Assembly: GCA_910586985.1 (NCBI GenBank)
Contig: CAJUKK010000024.1
Location: 1 to 6,006 of the forward strand
Length of the DNA: 6,006 bases
Direction of reading: 5' to 3'
Origin: an uncultured Christensenellaceae bacterium
Lineage (GTDB): Bacteria > Bacillota > Clostridia > Christensenellales > Borkfalkiaceae
Below, piece by piece: positions 5,520 to 6,006 of this stretch. Positions within the stretch are counted from its first letter, which is position 1. Each line of letters starts with the position of its first letter. The notes beneath the pieces are model-generated. The model ran no database searches. It had not been told where the DNA came from and worked only from the letters and a program-made list of their open reading frames with translations. The position numbers were made by a program, and so were the translations under genes.

Positions 5520-5893
5520 CTTCGTACTCCCTCTTCAGTAAACGTTCTTTTTAAGGCGTATTCTGTTGGGAAAATAGCTAATACTAAAATCAGACATTGT
5601 GTTGTACATAGAATCGCCGCAACCGTTCCAATTATATTCTCTGAACTATGATAAAAAGGAAAATGGATAACAACTGATGGTATCAAAATAACCCAACCAA
5701 TTTTCCGCCATAAGCGGCCACAATGCGCCTGTGCAAATTTCCATGTGTCTATATTTTTCATAGAACGTGCTGTTCGATAACCGATTATTCCATTGATTTT
5801 TTTAGGAGCATGTTTCCACATCATATTACCAGCAATAATCATTGTGATTGGAATAAGTAAATCGCAAACAAATATGAACCACCAAAACCACAT
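5516..5893 (-). CDS. sdpI: SdpI-family membrane protein (short form), possible immunity protein
   Basis: This 125-residue protein has three hydrophobic segments (about 3-22, 66-81 and 87-108). Between the first and second lies the family signature IIGYRTARSMKN at 36-47, followed by W51, A55 and a GRLWRKIGW stretch. That matches the SdpI domain. B. subtilis SdpI (about 207 residues) protects against the SdpC toxin and works with the repressor SdpR; this protein is the size of a single signature domain. No toxin gene or SdpR-like regulator is visible here, so immunity to a particular toxin is inference. The start ATG has a GTGAGGG site (5906-5900) six bases upstream, and a good promoter lies further up. 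The gene is visibly AT-richer than the transfer genes and runs convergent to mobA, as expected for acquired cargo. Inverted repeats overlap its stop and its leader. Confidence 0.88.
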   Translation of the reverse strand: MWFWWFIFVCDLLIPITMIIAGNMMWKHAPKKINGIIGYRTARSMKNIDTWKFAQAHCGRLWRKIGWVILIPSVVIHFPFYHSSENIIGTVAAILCTTQCLILVLAIFPTEYALKRTFTEEGVRR

Positions 5894-5910
5894 ATATTTC
5901 CCTCACTTTC

Positions 5911-5929
5911 ATAAATCCCAATTTATCGG
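5911..5929 (-). repeat. Right arm of inverted repeat, in the sdpI leader
   Basis: On the minus strand this reads CCGATAAATTGGGATTTAT, 17 of 19 identical to the copy at 5501-5519 in opposite orientation. It contains its own palindrome (ATAAAT, CCCA, ATTTAT on the plus strand, 5911-5926). It lies between the predicted transcription start (near 5938) and the ribosome binding site (5906-5900), a typical operator position. Confidence 0.6.
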
Positions 5930-5944
5930 TTTGTACTGGGGGAA

Positions 5945-5973
5945 ATTATAGCATACCCAATTACGAAAAGCAA
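5945..5973 (-). promoter_or_regulatory. Predicted sigma-A promoter for sdpI
   Basis: On the minus strand, TTGCTT (5973-5968) serves as -35 and TATAAT (5950-5945) is a perfect -10, with a 17-base spacer. TG at -15/-14 (TGCTATAAT) makes it an extended -10 promoter. Transcription should start near 5938, giving a leader of about 45 bases. Two CCGTTC direct repeats (5978-5983 and 5989-5994 on the plus strand) lie just upstream of the -35. Confidence 0.75.
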
Positions 5974-6006
5974 TCCCCCGTTCTACGTCCGTTCCGACTA
6001 TCCAGA

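Larger units (their letters stand above)
1270..6006 (+). mobile_element. Integrative mobilizable element (serine recombinase type) inserted in virD4, right end not in window
   Basis: The segment starts where the virD4 frame leaves its family sequence (after the Gly codon 1267-1269). It contains a self-consistent set: large serine recombinase, TnpW, DUF3847 protein, oriT, MobA/MobL relaxase and an SdpI-family cargo gene. TnpW is a Tn4451-family marker, while Tn4451 itself uses a different (MobV-type) relaxase, so this is a related but distinct layout. No coupling protein or secretion genes are visible, so the element should be mobilizable, not self-transmissible. Serine integrases of this class usually sit at one end of their element, as here. 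The resumed virD4 sequence is not seen before 6006, so the right boundary, total length and remaining cargo are unknown. Whether sdpI belongs to the same element is likely but not proven. Confidence 0.8.

Noticed and set aside
5937..5979. GGGGGA/TCCCCC inverted repeat enclosing the sdpI promoter
   Set aside because: Only six bases long with about 30 bases between; could easily be chance and adds nothing to the promoter call.
1..6006. CRISPR array, tRNA, rRNA or riboswitch
   Set aside because: No regularly spaced repeats, no cloverleaf and no conserved riboswitch pattern could be seen on either strand.

Overview
The window is a piece of nested mobile DNA from a low-GC Gram-positive gut-type bacterium (Clostridia: Ruminococcaceae, Lachnospiraceae or Clostridioides-like). 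The evidence is the gene families (PcfB/DUF3801, DUF5348, TnpW, DUF3847, large serine recombinase with zinc ribbon, MobA/MobL relaxase) and strong AAAGGAG-type ribosome binding sites before nearly every gene. No ribosomal, tRNA or CRISPR sequence is present. The exact species cannot be read from the sequence.

Region 1 (1-1269) is part of the transfer module of a Tn1549-like integrative conjugative element (ICE). In order it holds the 3' end of a RepA-like replication initiator gene whose frame is broken just inside the window edge, a small DUF5348 gene, a PcfB-family gene, and the first 100 codons of a VirD4/TraG-type coupling protein. The first two genes and the last two each overlap by four bases (ATGA), so this is a tight operon.

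Region 2 (about 1270 to beyond 6006) is a second, smaller integrative mobilizable element (IME) inserted in the virD4 gene. The coupling-protein frame matches its family up to Gly-Ser-Ala-Arg-Trp-Gly and then ends in Ala-stop. A large serine recombinase starts about 50 bases inside the insertion. It is followed by a terminator, tnpW, a DUF3847 gene, a compact oriT, a MobA/MobL (MOBQ) relaxase and a second terminator. The oriT carries, on the minus strand, TAAGTGCG|CCCT beside a 9-bp hairpin, the arrangement of the RSF1010/pSC101 nick region. The relaxase has its presumed catalytic Tyr at residue 25 and an HxH metal site, so enzyme and site agree.

Region 3 (5439-6006) is visibly AT-richer cargo: a convergent minus-strand gene for a short SdpI-family membrane protein with its own extended -10 promoter. 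Nearly identical 19-20 bp inverted repeats lie at its stop codon and in its 5' leader. The right end of the inserted element is not in the window.

Together, recombinase (with TnpW of unknown role) would excise and integrate the element, and MobA acting at oriT, perhaps with DUF3847, would mobilise it through another element's secretion channel. All component families are known. The points most worth checking are the disruption of the host ICE's coupling protein, the oriT prediction, and the repeat-flanked sdpI cassette.
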